Assembly (NCBI GenBank): GCA_020638455.1
Contig: JACKIK010000002.1
Span: forward strand, 682,001 to 746,000
Length of the DNA: 64,000 bases
DNA from: Hyphomonas sp.
Lineage (GTDB): Bacteria > Pseudomonadota > Alphaproteobacteria > Caulobacterales > Hyphomonadaceae
Reading direction: 5' to 3'
Shown: piece by piece, positions 49,925 through 58,225 of the stretch
How positions within the stretch are numbered: position 1 is the first letter of the stretch
How the letters are laid out: every line of letters starts with the position of its first letter
Program-made: the position numbers and the translations under genes
Notes under the pieces: model-generated
What the model saw: only the letters and a program-made list of their open reading frames with translations
Databases searched by the model: none
Told to the model about the DNA's origin: nothing

Positions 49925-50938
49925 ATGTCCAGCAGAACCCGTCTGGAAGACCTTGCCCTCATTGCAGGCGTTTCCATCGCGACTGTATCCCGCGCCCTCA
50001 ATAACAGCCCGGCGGTCAATGACGAAACCAAGCGCCGCGTCTGGAAGATCGCGCGGGAGCAGAACTACAATTTCCGCCCATCCATGCCTGCTTTGTTGTC
50101 AGGCGCAGCGGCGACCATTGCCGTGGTCATCCCCACGCCGCTCGGGCGCCAGACGCAGGTATCGGACCCCTTCTTCCAGGAGCTGATCGGCGGCATCGGC
50201 GAAGCGGCCCGCGATTCCGGCTGCGACGTGCTGATTTCCCACCTCGCCCCGAAAAGCCAGGACGATCTCGCCTCCCTGATGACCGCCAACCGCGCGGACG
50301 GCGTGATCTTCCTCGGCCAGAGCTTCCTGCACGAGCGCTTCAACCGCCTCGCCGAAACGGAGAACCGCTTCATCGTCTGGGGCGCCGAGCTGCCCGGCCA
50401 GAAATACTGCTCCATCGGCTCGGACAATGTCCGCGGCGGTGCGCGCGCCACCTCGCACATGCTGAACCTTGGCCGGCGGCGCATCGCCTTCCTGGGCGAC
50501 ACCGACGCGCCGGAAGTGCTGCAGCGCTATGAAGGCTATGTCGACGCCCATCGCCGCGCCGGCCTGACGATCGATCCCGAACTCACCGTGCCGGCCAATT
50601 TCGAGGTCGAATCCGCGGAAGCCGCTCTTGGCATGCTGCTGGAGCGCGGCATTCCGTTTGATGGTGTGTTTGCGGCGTCGGACCTGATCGGGCTGGGTGT
50701 CATCCGCTGCCTGCTGCGCGCAGGCGTTTCGGTTCCGGGCGATGTGTCGGTCGTCGGTTATGACAACCTCCAGCTGGCGGCCTATTCGCATCCGTCGCTG
50801 ACCACGATCTCACAGGACATGGGCAAGGCTGGCCGCATCATGGTGTCGAAGCTGCTGGCGTCCGGCGAAACCGGCGTGATGCGGTCCGAGCGCCTGCCGA
50901 CCGAACTGATCGTGCGCGAGTCCTGCGGCCTCGCCTGA
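49925..50938 (+). CDS. LacI-family transcriptional regulator of the glucan/Entner-Doudoroff locus
   Basis: The 337-residue protein has an N-terminal LacI helix-turn-helix (LEDLALIAGVSIATVSRALNNSPAV, residues 7-31) and hinge helix, then a periplasmic-binding-protein-like sugar domain with FFQELIGGIGEAARDSGCDVLIS, GVFAASDLIGLGVIRCLLRAGVSVPGDVSVVGYDNL and SHPSLTTISQDM. It diverges from zwf-pgl-edd-glk-eda and faces the amylase genes. By position it is the likely regulator of both, responding to a sugar or sugar phosphate. The effector is unknown. Confidence 0.93.
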   Translation: MSSRTRLEDLALIAGVSIATVSRALNNSPAVNDETKRRVWKIAREQNYNFRPSMPALLSGAAATIAVVIPTPLGRQTQVSDPFFQELIGGIGEAARDSGCDVLISHLAPKSQDDLASLMTANRADGVIFLGQSFLHERFNRLAETENRFIVWGAELPGQKYCSIGSDNVRGGARATSHMLNLGRRRIAFLGDTDAPEVLQRYEGYVDAHRRAGLTIDPELTVPANFEVESAEAALGMLLERGIPFDGVFAASDLIGLGVIRCLLRAGVSVPGDVSVVGYDNLQLAAYSHPSLTTISQDMGKAGRIMVSKLLASGETGVMRSERLPTELIVRESCGLA

Positions 50939-50943
50939 GGCCG
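50926..50943. terminator. Stem-loop at the convergent lacI / alpha-glucosidase ends
   Basis: CGGCCTC and GAGGCCG form a 7-bp stem with a four-base loop across the lacI stop, six bases from the end of the convergent alpha-glucosidase gene. No strong U-run follows, so terminator function is uncertain. Confidence 0.35.
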
Positions 50944-50944
50944 T

Positions 50945-52588
50945 TCAGTCCCGGGTTACCAGCACGGAATAAGCTGGCACCGTGCGCCCGGAGGGGCCGG
51001 CGCCCCAGCCTGATGCAATCAGCACATGCTTGCCCGGCTCGATGCCCTCCGGCAGGACCACCGGTTCGGCGCCGAGGTTGAAGACGCAGACCACCCGCTC
51101 GCCGCCATAGGTGCGGGAAATGACCAGCAGGTTGCCCGGCGCGTCCGGAAAACTGACATCCCCCCACCGAAGCGCGGACGAGTCTTCCCGAAGGTGAAGG
51201 AACCGGCGCGTGAAGTTGAGCACGGAGTCCGGATCGCCTTCCTGTTCGGCAACGGAGACATCCGCATGGTCCTCGCCGAGGGGCAGCCAGGGCCGCGTCT
51301 CCGAAAAGCCGGCATAGCTGTTCCCGCGCGACCAGGCCATCGGCGTCCGTGCGCCGTCGCGGCCCAGCGTGCGCGGCCAGTTCGCAATCGCCTCCGGATC
51401 CTGCAGGTCCTTGAAACCGACATTCACCTGCGACAGGCCAAGCTCCTCACCCTGGTACAGGATGGGATTGCCGCGCAGTGACAGCAGCACCGCATTGGTG
51501 AGCTTCGCGAACTTCGCCCGGTCCGGCCCATGATACCAGCGGCTGACGCAACGCGGCGCATCATGGTTCGAGAAGGCCCAGGACGGCCACCCTTCGCTGA
51601 TGGGCCCCATCCAGTTGCCCTGCGCTTTGCGCACCCGTTCCGGTGTAAACTCCGGCGCATACAGGAAGTCAAAGCTGTAGGCGGAGTTGAGCCGGGCACC
51701 GTCCATTGTGTAGGCGCGCATCTCGGCCAGCGGATCCGGGCCGCCGATCTCGGCGACCGTGAACACGGCGCCGTAGGAATCTGTCAGCTCCCTCACCCGT
51801 TCGAGGAATTTGACGATATCCGGGTGTGACTGGTTGTAGACATGATGCTGCAGGTCGAACGGCCGCGTGATGGTTCGCCCCGCGGGGTCCCAGGCCGGAT
51901 TGTCGCGGAACTCCGGATCGTGCATCGAAAAATTGATGGCATCGAGACGAAACCCGTCGACGCCCCGGTCGAGCCAGAAGCGCGCGCTGTCAAGCAGTGC
52001 CTGCTGCACTGCCGGATTATGGACATTCAGCTGCGGCTGGCTCGGCAGGAAATTGTGCATGTAATACTGCTGGCGCCGGGCATCCCAGGTCCAGGCGGCC
52101 CCACCGAAGACGGCCTGCCAGTTGGTCGGCGGCGTGCCGTCCGGCTTCGCGTCCTTCCACACATACCAGTCCGCCTTCGGATTATCCCGGCTCTCGCGCG
52201 ACTCCGCAAACCAGGCATGTTCGTCCGATGTGTGCGCGAACACCTGGTCGATGATCACTTTCAAGCCACGCGCATGCGCTGCTTCCAGCAGTCGGTCGAA
52301 GTCGGCAAGCGTCCCGAAAATCGGATCGACATCGCAATAGTCGGCAACGTCATAGCCGAAGTCGTTCATTGGTGACTTGAAGAAGGGCGAAATCCAGATC
52401 CCCGCCACGCCGAGCGATGCGAGATAGCCCATCCGCTCGGTAATCCCCGGCAAGTCGCCGATGCCGTCGCCATTGGTATCCTGGAACGAGCGCGGGTAGA
52501 TCTGGTAGATGACGGCGCTTCGCCACCAGGGGTGCTCCCCGGTTCCCGCAACCGGCTCTTCAAGTTGCATCGTGCTGTCCATGGCCAT
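50945..52588 (-). CDS. GH13 alpha-glucosidase (oligo-1,6/alpha-1,4 glucosidase type), cytoplasmic
   Basis: This 547-residue enzyme lacks a signal peptide. It has a GH13 (beta/alpha)8 barrel: AVIYQIYPRSFQDTNGDGIGDLPGI, the nucleophile Asp216 in DGFRLDAINF, acid/base Glu280 in TVAEIGG, and Asp343 in FSNHDAPR. DVDPIFGTLADFDRL and the QPQLNVHNP loop match GH13 subfamily 23 alpha-glucosidases of Caulobacterales and related proteobacteria. The ATG at 52588 overlaps the upstream amylase stop (TGATG). It would release glucose for glk from short alpha-glucosides in the cytoplasm. Confidence 0.92.
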   Translation of the reverse strand: MAMDSTMQLEEPVAGTGEHPWWRSAVIYQIYPRSFQDTNGDGIGDLPGITERMGYLASLGVAGIWISPFFKSPMNDFGYDVADYCDVDPIFGTLADFDRLLEAAHARGLKVIIDQVFAHTSDEHAWFAESRESRDNPKADWYVWKDAKPDGTPPTNWQAVFGGAAWTWDARRQQYYMHNFLPSQPQLNVHNPAVQQALLDSARFWLDRGVDGFRLDAINFSMHDPEFRDNPAWDPAGRTITRPFDLQHHVYNQSHPDIVKFLERVRELTDSYGAVFTVAEIGGPDPLAEMRAYTMDGARLNSAYSFDFLYAPEFTPERVRKAQGNWMGPISEGWPSWAFSNHDAPRCVSRWYHGPDRAKFAKLTNAVLLSLRGNPILYQGEELGLSQVNVGFKDLQDPEAIANWPRTLGRDGARTPMAWSRGNSYAGFSETRPWLPLGEDHADVSVAEQEGDPDSVLNFTRRFLHLREDSSALRWGDVSFPDAPGNLLVISRTYGGERVVCVFNLGAEPVVLPEGIEPGKHVLIASGWGAGPSGRTVPAYSVLVTRD

Positions 52589-54477
52589 CAGTGCTCCCAG
52601 TCGCCGGAGCGGCAGATGGTCCAACCCAGCGGCTCCATGGAAAGTGTCAGGACGCCCGTTGCGGCGGCCGTTGTCGGGCAGCTGCCTGCGACAGACTCAA
52701 ACGTCGTCGAGCGCGCATCGACCGGCACATTCAGGCGTCTCGGTTCATTGCGCGTGTTGAAGGCGACGAGGTACTCACCGCGTTCGCCGTCCATCCGCGA
52801 AATCGCCAGCACGCCACCATCGAGTTCCGCGAGCCGCGTGACCTGTTTGCCCCGCCGCAACGCCTCATGGCCTGCGCGGATCTTCGCCATGCGGGCAATT
52901 GCGCGATAGAGTGGGTGATCTGTGTCAAAATTCGACTCGGCTGTCGTCGCATCGGTGCCAATCAGGTCATTGTCGTTATAGGTCGCGACCTGGCTCGGCA
53001 TCATGTCTTCCCGCGCGTTCTGGTCGCCGCCTGCGTCCGGAACGAAACCCTGCTCGTCGCCGTAATAGATGACGGGCGCGCCACGGGAAAACATCAGGAT
53101 CGCGTCTGACAGTTCCACGCGTTTTGCGAGTTCCTCGTCGCTCATGTCCGGATGCGCCGCCCTGAGGAAGCCGGAGAAACGGCCCATGTCGTGATTGCCC
53201 GAAAATGTCGGCGCCATCGCGGCGCTGCCGTCGGCATAAAGATCATCGACCTTGAACAGCCGGCCGAAGCGATCCGCCGCCTCGCCGTTCACCAGCACGT
53301 CGAACAGCGCGCTCTGCATGCCGAAATCGAGCACGGCCGGGAAGCCGTCAACCCGCGTAAAACGCGCCAGCATGGCGGGATCGGGATTGTAGACTTCTCC
53401 GAAAACGTAGAAGTGCGGAATGCCGATGCCGGCCGCATGGTCCACCATCGCCTTGTTGAAGCGCTGCCAGAACTCCGGATTGACGTGCCGGGCCGTATCG
53501 ATCCTGAAACCGTCAAGATGGTAACGGGTGATCCAGTCGGCGTAGATGTCGATGAAGCCATCCACGACTTCGGGATTCTCGGTCATCACGTCATCCAGGC
53601 TCGAGAAATCGCCATATTGCGAGTTTTCGCCCTCGAAAGTTGTCGCGCCGCGATTGTGATAATAGCGGACGTCGTTCAGCCAGTCCGGCGTTTTGACATG
53701 CTCCTCGCCCTCCGGCACGTAGGGCGTGTAGGCATAGGTCGGATCTGTCAGTTTCGCGAAGTTCTCTCGGGTCTGGAAGGGCGGCCGATCGCCCATGAAA
53801 CCGTCATTGATCGATTCGCCGGAAATGCCCCCGCGTTTCGTGTACGGATAATCGGCGACGGAGCGGTAGGGGCATGCCGAGTCCGGGCATTCGCGATACT
53901 TGATGACGTCGGCCGTATGGTTTGTGATGATATCGAGATAGAGCTTCATGCCCCGCGCATGCAGGGCGTCCGCCAGCGCCTTCATGTCCGCATCGGTACC
54001 GAGGTGGCGGTCGGGGCGGGTGAAATCGGTGATCCAGTAACCGTGATAGCCGGCAGACTCTCCGCCGGGCGGCCCCTGCACGGCCTTGTTCTGGTAGACC
54101 GGGCCAAGCCAGATTGCCGTTGCGCCCAATCCCTGGATATAGTCGAGCCGTTCGATCAGGCCGCGCAAGTCGCCGCCATGGTAGAACGCCTTGTCTGTCG
54201 GGTCGAACCCATTGTCGAGCTTGCCTCCGGCGATGCCGCCCGTGTCATTGGACGGGTCGCCATTCTCGAACCGGTCCGGAATCACGAAATAGACGACTTC
54301 GTCCTGCGGCAGGCGTTCGGCATAGGCGGGAACCTCAGGCTCCGGAGCGACGGGTGCAGCCGCGGCCTCTTCGGACATGTCCGCCGCCACGGGCTCCTGC
54401 GGCACTGCCGACATGCAGCCTGCCAGCATCAGCGCGCTTGCCGCCACCGCGAGGCGAGCCTTAAGGCCGTCCGTCAT
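52588..54477 (-). CDS. GH13 alpha-amylase-type lipoprotein
   Basis: The 629-residue protein has a lipobox (LMLAGC, Cys21), then a Pro/Ala/Glu-rich linker, then the GH13 catalytic domain: VVYFVIPDRFENGDPSND, the nucleophile Asp327 in DGFRIDTARH, Glu361 in VFGEVYNPDP, and Asp430 in SGNHDMGR. It resembles the alpha-amylase/cyclomaltodextrinase-like lipoproteins that process starch at the surface or in the periplasm. The ATG at 54477 has AGGAGG seven bases upstream. It is first in the amylase-glucosidase pair and divergent from the GH97 operon. Confidence 0.9.
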   Translation of the reverse strand: MTDGLKARLAVAASALMLAGCMSAVPQEPVAADMSEEAAAAPVAPEPEVPAYAERLPQDEVVYFVIPDRFENGDPSNDTGGIAGGKLDNGFDPTDKAFYHGGDLRGLIERLDYIQGLGATAIWLGPVYQNKAVQGPPGGESAGYHGYWITDFTRPDRHLGTDADMKALADALHARGMKLYLDIITNHTADVIKYRECPDSACPYRSVADYPYTKRGGISGESINDGFMGDRPPFQTRENFAKLTDPTYAYTPYVPEGEEHVKTPDWLNDVRYYHNRGATTFEGENSQYGDFSSLDDVMTENPEVVDGFIDIYADWITRYHLDGFRIDTARHVNPEFWQRFNKAMVDHAAGIGIPHFYVFGEVYNPDPAMLARFTRVDGFPAVLDFGMQSALFDVLVNGEAADRFGRLFKVDDLYADGSAAMAPTFSGNHDMGRFSGFLRAAHPDMSDEELAKRVELSDAILMFSRGAPVIYYGDEQGFVPDAGGDQNAREDMMPSQVATYNDNDLIGTDATTAESNFDTDHPLYRAIARMAKIRAGHEALRRGKQVTRLAELDGGVLAISRMDGERGEYLVAFNTRNEPRRLNVPVDARSTTFESVAGSCPTTAAATGVLTLSMEPLGWTICRSGDWEH

Positions 54478-54583
54478 GCCGTGTCCTCCTTTTGGCGCAG
54501 GCATCACCACGGCGAAAACGCCCGGCGGCCCAAACCCCTTTCCGCCAATCTATGGCGTAGGTGACGCCGCCCACGCAACAGCA

Positions 54584-54599
54584 ATTGCATATTTTTACA
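54584..54599. promoter_or_regulatory. Candidate operator (site 4), amylase side
   Basis: ATTGCATATTTTTACA shares the same spacing as the zwf-lacI site: 13 of 16 bases match 49826-49841. It lies 107 bases upstream of the amylase ATG. Confidence 0.45.
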
Positions 54600-54627
54600 T
54601 TTTTTTGCAAAGTTTGCGCTCGGGCCG

Positions 54628-54658
54628 TTGCCTCAAAACAACGCGGCGCAGATATAAT
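54628..54658 (+). promoter_or_regulatory. Candidate GH97-operon promoter
   Basis: TTGCCT (54628-54633) and a perfect TATAAT (54653-54658) lie 19 bases apart, a long but usable spacer. A start near 54665 would give a leader of about 185 bases containing the operator-like site at 54760-54778. Confidence 0.4.
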
Positions 54659-54759
54659 ATTCGAGCCGAAAACAGAAATATTATCCAGATTTTTCCGCAT
54701 GATAGGCGCTCGACACCCAAGTTGCGGATTCCTGCGCTCAACCCTGCACCGTGCCTGAG

Positions 54760-54778
54760 TTGCAAATTCATGCAAGAT
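54760..54778. promoter_or_regulatory. Candidate operator (site 5), GH97 side
   Basis: TTGCAAATTCATGCAAGAT contains the perfect inverted repeat TTGCA-N6-TGCAA and parallels the receptor site at 43853-43869 (shared TGCAAA and ATGCAAGAT). It lies 71 bases before the GH97 ATG. Confidence 0.5.
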
Positions 54779-54848
54779 ACGGAATGGTGTCTGAAATTGC
54801 GCGGCCGGCCACGATAAGCCGGATTCGCCAGCTTCCGGGGAGGAAACA

Positions 54849-56990
54849 ATGCGTCTCAGCATTATCGTGTGCGGTATTTTCGCGTGCGCGCTCGCCGCCT
54901 GCACGTCCGTAACGGCCGCAGGCGTCCGCAGCAGCTCCATTTCCGATGTCTCCCCCGCCGATTCTCCGGCCGCGCCCCCACCCATCGCGTCAGCCGAGGG
55001 CCTGCAGACCGTCAGCTCCCCGGATGGCGCATTGCAGGTCACGCTGCAGGATAGCGCAGGCCATCCCGAGTGGAGCGCGAGCTATGACAGCGAGGCAATT
55101 CTGCGTCCCGCGAAACTTGGCCTGCGTTTCCTGGAGGCCGGCAACTTTGAAAGTGGATTCGTCATCACCGGTGCGGAGACGCGCACGGTCGACACACCCT
55201 GGGAACAGCCCTGGGGTGAGCGGCGGGAAATGCGCGAGCACTACAACGAACTGCTGGTACGCTATTCCGATCCAGACAATGCCGCCCGGTTCTTCGACGT
55301 GCGCGTGCGGGTCTTCAATGACGGGCTCGGCTTCCGCTACGAGGTTCCGAAACTCACGCCCGACGGCAAGGTGAGCCTGATCGACGAGCTGACTGAGTTC
55401 AGCGTTGACGAACACGACACCGCCTGGTGGATCGAAGCCGGCAACTACAACCGCTACGAATACATCTATCACACCACCGAAGCTGCCGCGATCGACCGGG
55501 CCCACACACCCATGACCCTGCGCACGGCAAAGGGCACGCACATTACCTTCCATGAGGCTGAACTGGTCGACTACGCCGCCATGTGGCTGGACCAGCAACG
55601 GCCCGGCGTCTTCAAGGCCTCCCTCGTTCCGTGGTCGGACGGCATCCGTGTCAAGAAGACCGGCGCCTTCGTAACCCCCTGGCGAACCGTGCAGGTCTCG
55701 CACGATGCGAAGGGCCTTCTGAACTCGAACCTGATCCTGAACCTCAACGAGCCCAACAAGCTGGGGGATGTCTCATGGGTCAAGCCGGGCCGCTATGTCG
55801 GCATCTGGTGGTGCATGCACATCAAGAAATGCACCTGGAGTTCCGGGCCCGAGCATGGCGCGACGACCGAACGAACGAAGGCGTACATCGATTTTGCCGC
55901 CAGATATGGCTTCGACGGCGTCCTGGTCGAAGGTTGGAACGAAGGCTGGGATGGCGACTGGTTCAACAATGGCGCCCTGTTCAGCTTCACGAAGCCCTAT
56001 CCCGACTACGACATCGACGAACTCAGCCGTTATGCCGCTGAAAAAGGCGTTCGCCTGATCGGTCACAATGAAACCTCCGGCAACGTCACCAACTATGAAG
56101 ACCAGATGGAGGACGCCTTCGCGCTCTACGAGAAGCTCGGCATCGCGCAGGTGAAGACGGGCTATGTCGCCGACGGCGGCGGCATCCAGCGCAAGGACGA
56201 GAACGGCATCTGGCGGTATGAATGGCACGACAGCCAGTTCATGGCGCGCCACTATCTCCACGTCGTCGAGGAGGCCGCAAAGCACCACATCTCCATCGAC
56301 ACGCACGAGCCAATCAAGGATACCGGCCTTCGGCGCACCTATCCCAACTGGATCACGCGGGAAGGCGCCCGTGGGCAGGAATACAATGCCTGGGGCTATC
56401 CGCACCTGAACCCGCCCGAACATGAGACGATCCTGCCCTGGACACGCATGATGTCCGGCCCGATGGACTTTACGCCCGGCATCTTCGATCTCACCTTCGA
56501 TGGCCCGGACGCCGACAACCGCGTGCAGACGACGCTGGCCAAGCAGCTCGCCCTCTATGTTGTGCTCTACAGCCCGATCCAGATGGCCGCCGACCTGCCG
56601 GAGAACTATGAATCCCGCCCCGAGGCGTTCGAATTCATCACGCATGTGCCAACTGATTGGGAGCAATCCCTGGCGATTGCCGGCGAAGTCGGCGAATACG
56701 TCGCCTATGCCCGGCAGGAGCGCGGCGGCAGAGACTGGTTTGTCGGCGCTGTCACGGACGAAAATGGCCGCTCGCTGTCTCTTGATACGGACTATCTGGA
56801 CGACGGAACGACCTACCAGGCCAGGGTCTGGGCGGATGGCCCGAATGCGGACTGGAAGACCGCGCCATATGATATGTCCATCTACACCCAGACGGTCCGC
56901 AAGGGCGACAAGATCGATCTTCACCTCGCCCCCGGCGGCGGCGCAGCCGTGTGGCTGACGCCCGTAACCGGCATGACGGCCGGCCAATGA
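54849..56990 (+). CDS. GH97 alpha-glucosidase (SusB-like) lipoprotein
   Basis: The 713-residue protein begins with a lipoprotein signal (LAAC, Cys18). Its N-terminal beta-sandwich covers roughly residues 55-330 and the barrel follows with GFDGVLVEGWNEGWDG (about 355-371), IDTHEPIKDTGLRRTYPNW (Glu487) and ITREGARGQEYNAW (Glu505, Glu511). These glutamates match the inverting alpha-glucosidase group of GH97, to which Bacteroides SusB belongs. The ATG has GGGGAGGA upstream. It is the first of four genes on the plus strand and overlaps the next by four bases. It would trim maltooligosaccharides to glucose in the periplasm. Confidence 0.9.
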   Translation: MRLSIIVCGIFACALAACTSVTAAGVRSSSISDVSPADSPAAPPPIASAEGLQTVSSPDGALQVTLQDSAGHPEWSASYDSEAILRPAKLGLRFLEAGNFESGFVITGAETRTVDTPWEQPWGERREMREHYNELLVRYSDPDNAARFFDVRVRVFNDGLGFRYEVPKLTPDGKVSLIDELTEFSVDEHDTAWWIEAGNYNRYEYIYHTTEAAAIDRAHTPMTLRTAKGTHITFHEAELVDYAAMWLDQQRPGVFKASLVPWSDGIRVKKTGAFVTPWRTVQVSHDAKGLLNSNLILNLNEPNKLGDVSWVKPGRYVGIWWCMHIKKCTWSSGPEHGATTERTKAYIDFAARYGFDGVLVEGWNEGWDGDWFNNGALFSFTKPYPDYDIDELSRYAAEKGVRLIGHNETSGNVTNYEDQMEDAFALYEKLGIAQVKTGYVADGGGIQRKDENGIWRYEWHDSQFMARHYLHVVEEAAKHHISIDTHEPIKDTGLRRTYPNWITREGARGQEYNAWGYPHLNPPEHETILPWTRMMSGPMDFTPGIFDLTFDGPDADNRVQTTLAKQLALYVVLYSPIQMAADLPENYESRPEAFEFITHVPTDWEQSLAIAGEVGEYVAYARQERGGRDWFVGAVTDENGRSLSLDTDYLDDGTTYQARVWADGPNADWKTAPYDMSIYTQTVRKGDKIDLHLAPGGGAAVWLTPVTGMTAGQ

Positions 56991-58225
56991 TCCGTTTCGT
57001 TGCCGCATTCCTTTCGCTGCTGCTCGCGGCCGCCTGCGGCCAGCAGGCAGCGGACCGCGATGTCCCGGCAACCATGGAACGGGTTGAGATCACGGCCGAT
57101 GTTCCGGAAGGCGCAGGCACAGTCTACCTCACCGGCAGCATTGACAGTCTGGGCCCATGGAAAGCGGACGCGCTGGCGATGGATGGCAGCGGCACGGAGC
57201 GGCACGCCAGCGTCCTGCGGCCGAAAGGCGAGCCGCTGGAATACAAGTTCACGCTTGGCAGCTGGGAACATGAGGGCCTCGGCCCCTCCGGAACGGTCAT
57301 GGCCAATTACGTCCTGCCCGCTGGCGAAACGTCCGCCCGCCAGACCGTCTTCGATTTCAAGAAGGATTCCCGCGAATACATCGCAGATGTCGAGCACGCC
57401 GGTATCGTCGGCCATCTCGACTACTGGCTGGACGTAAAGTCTGCCTTCCTCTCCGAAAAGCGCAACGTCTCCATCTGGACGCCTCCCGGCTATGACGATG
57501 ATCCGCAAAGGACCTATCGCGTGATCTACATGAGCGACGGCCAGAACCTGTTCGATCCGCGCATCGCGAATACGGGCACAGACTGGGGCGCGGACGAGGC
57601 GATGGTGGGACTGGCCGCAAAAGGCGTGGAGCCCGCCATCATCGTGTCGAGCTGGAGCACGTCAAAGCGTTTCGAGGAATACTCCCCCTGGCATCACGGC
57701 GAAGACTATGCCCGTTTCCTCATCGAGGAACTGATGCCCCGTGTCGAGGCGGCCTACCGCGTGAAGACCGGCCCGGAAAACACCTTCCATGCCGGTTCGT
57801 CCATGGGCGGTCTGATCTCATTCTATCTGGTAACCCACCATCCGGACGTCTTCGGCGCCTGCGGCTGCGTTTCCACGCACTTCCCGCTCAGCGAGGCGGG
57901 CGTGAAGAAATATTTCCCGAACGTTCGCATCGGTCCGCATCCTGATGAGACGCCATACCTCGTGCGGGACATCGAAGCCGGCCTCACGCCGCCGCCCGGC
58001 ACCCGCTACTGGTTCGACTACGGCACCGAAGGGCTCGACGCGGAATACGGCCCGACCCATGCGATCCTCCGCGACTGGCTGCTGGCAAACGGGCTTGTCG
58101 AAGGCCGTGACTTTGTCATCCGCCGATATGACGGCGCAACCCACAACGAAGCCTCGTGGCGCGCGCGCCTGCCGGACATTTTCACTTTTCTTCTTGCTCC
58201 AGACGCCGGACCATCCCAACCATGA
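56987..58225 (+). CDS. Lipoprotein with starch-binding-like domain fused to an esterase
   Basis: The 412-residue protein starts MIRFVAAFLSLLLAAACGQQ with a lipobox (Cys17). The next 95 residues (VEITADVPEGAGTVYLTGSIDSLGPW, then PLEYKFTLGSWEHEGLGP) look like a CBM20/CBM48 starch-binding fold. The rest is an alpha/beta-hydrolase of the esterase D family (PF00756): WTPPGYDDDPQRTYRVIYMSDGQNLF, nucleophile Ser272 in HAGSSMGGLISF and a C-terminal THNEASW histidine. It overlaps GH97 by four bases and the following amylase by four. It may bind alpha-glucans while removing ester groups, but the substrate is not known. Confidence 0.85.
   Translation: MIRFVAAFLSLLLAAACGQQAADRDVPATMERVEITADVPEGAGTVYLTGSIDSLGPWKADALAMDGSGTERHASVLRPKGEPLEYKFTLGSWEHEGLGPSGTVMANYVLPAGETSARQTVFDFKKDSREYIADVEHAGIVGHLDYWLDVKSAFLSEKRNVSIWTPPGYDDDPQRTYRVIYMSDGQNLFDPRIANTGTDWGADEAMVGLAAKGVEPAIIVSSWSTSKRFEEYSPWHHGEDYARFLIEELMPRVEAAYRVKTGPENTFHAGSSMGGLISFYLVTHHPDVFGACGCVSTHFPLSEAGVKKYFPNVRIGPHPDETPYLVRDIEAGLTPPPGTRYWFDYGTEGLDAEYGPTHAILRDWLLANGLVEGRDFVIRRYDGATHNEASWRARLPDIFTFLLAPDAGPSQP

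Larger units (their letters stand above)
54478..54848. other. Divergent regulatory region, amylase and GH97 operon
   Basis: This 371-base AT-rich gap holds two candidate operators (54584-54599 and 54760-54778), a promoter-like pair for GH97 (54628-54658), and an 8-bp inverted repeat (ATAATATT at 54654-54661 and AATATTAT at 54677-54684) that overlaps its -10. No open frame or RNA gene was seen. Confidence 0.6.

Noticed and set aside
55773..57071. 432-residue open frame opposite GH97
   Set aside because: Shadow of GH97; valine- and aspartate-rich, with no motif.
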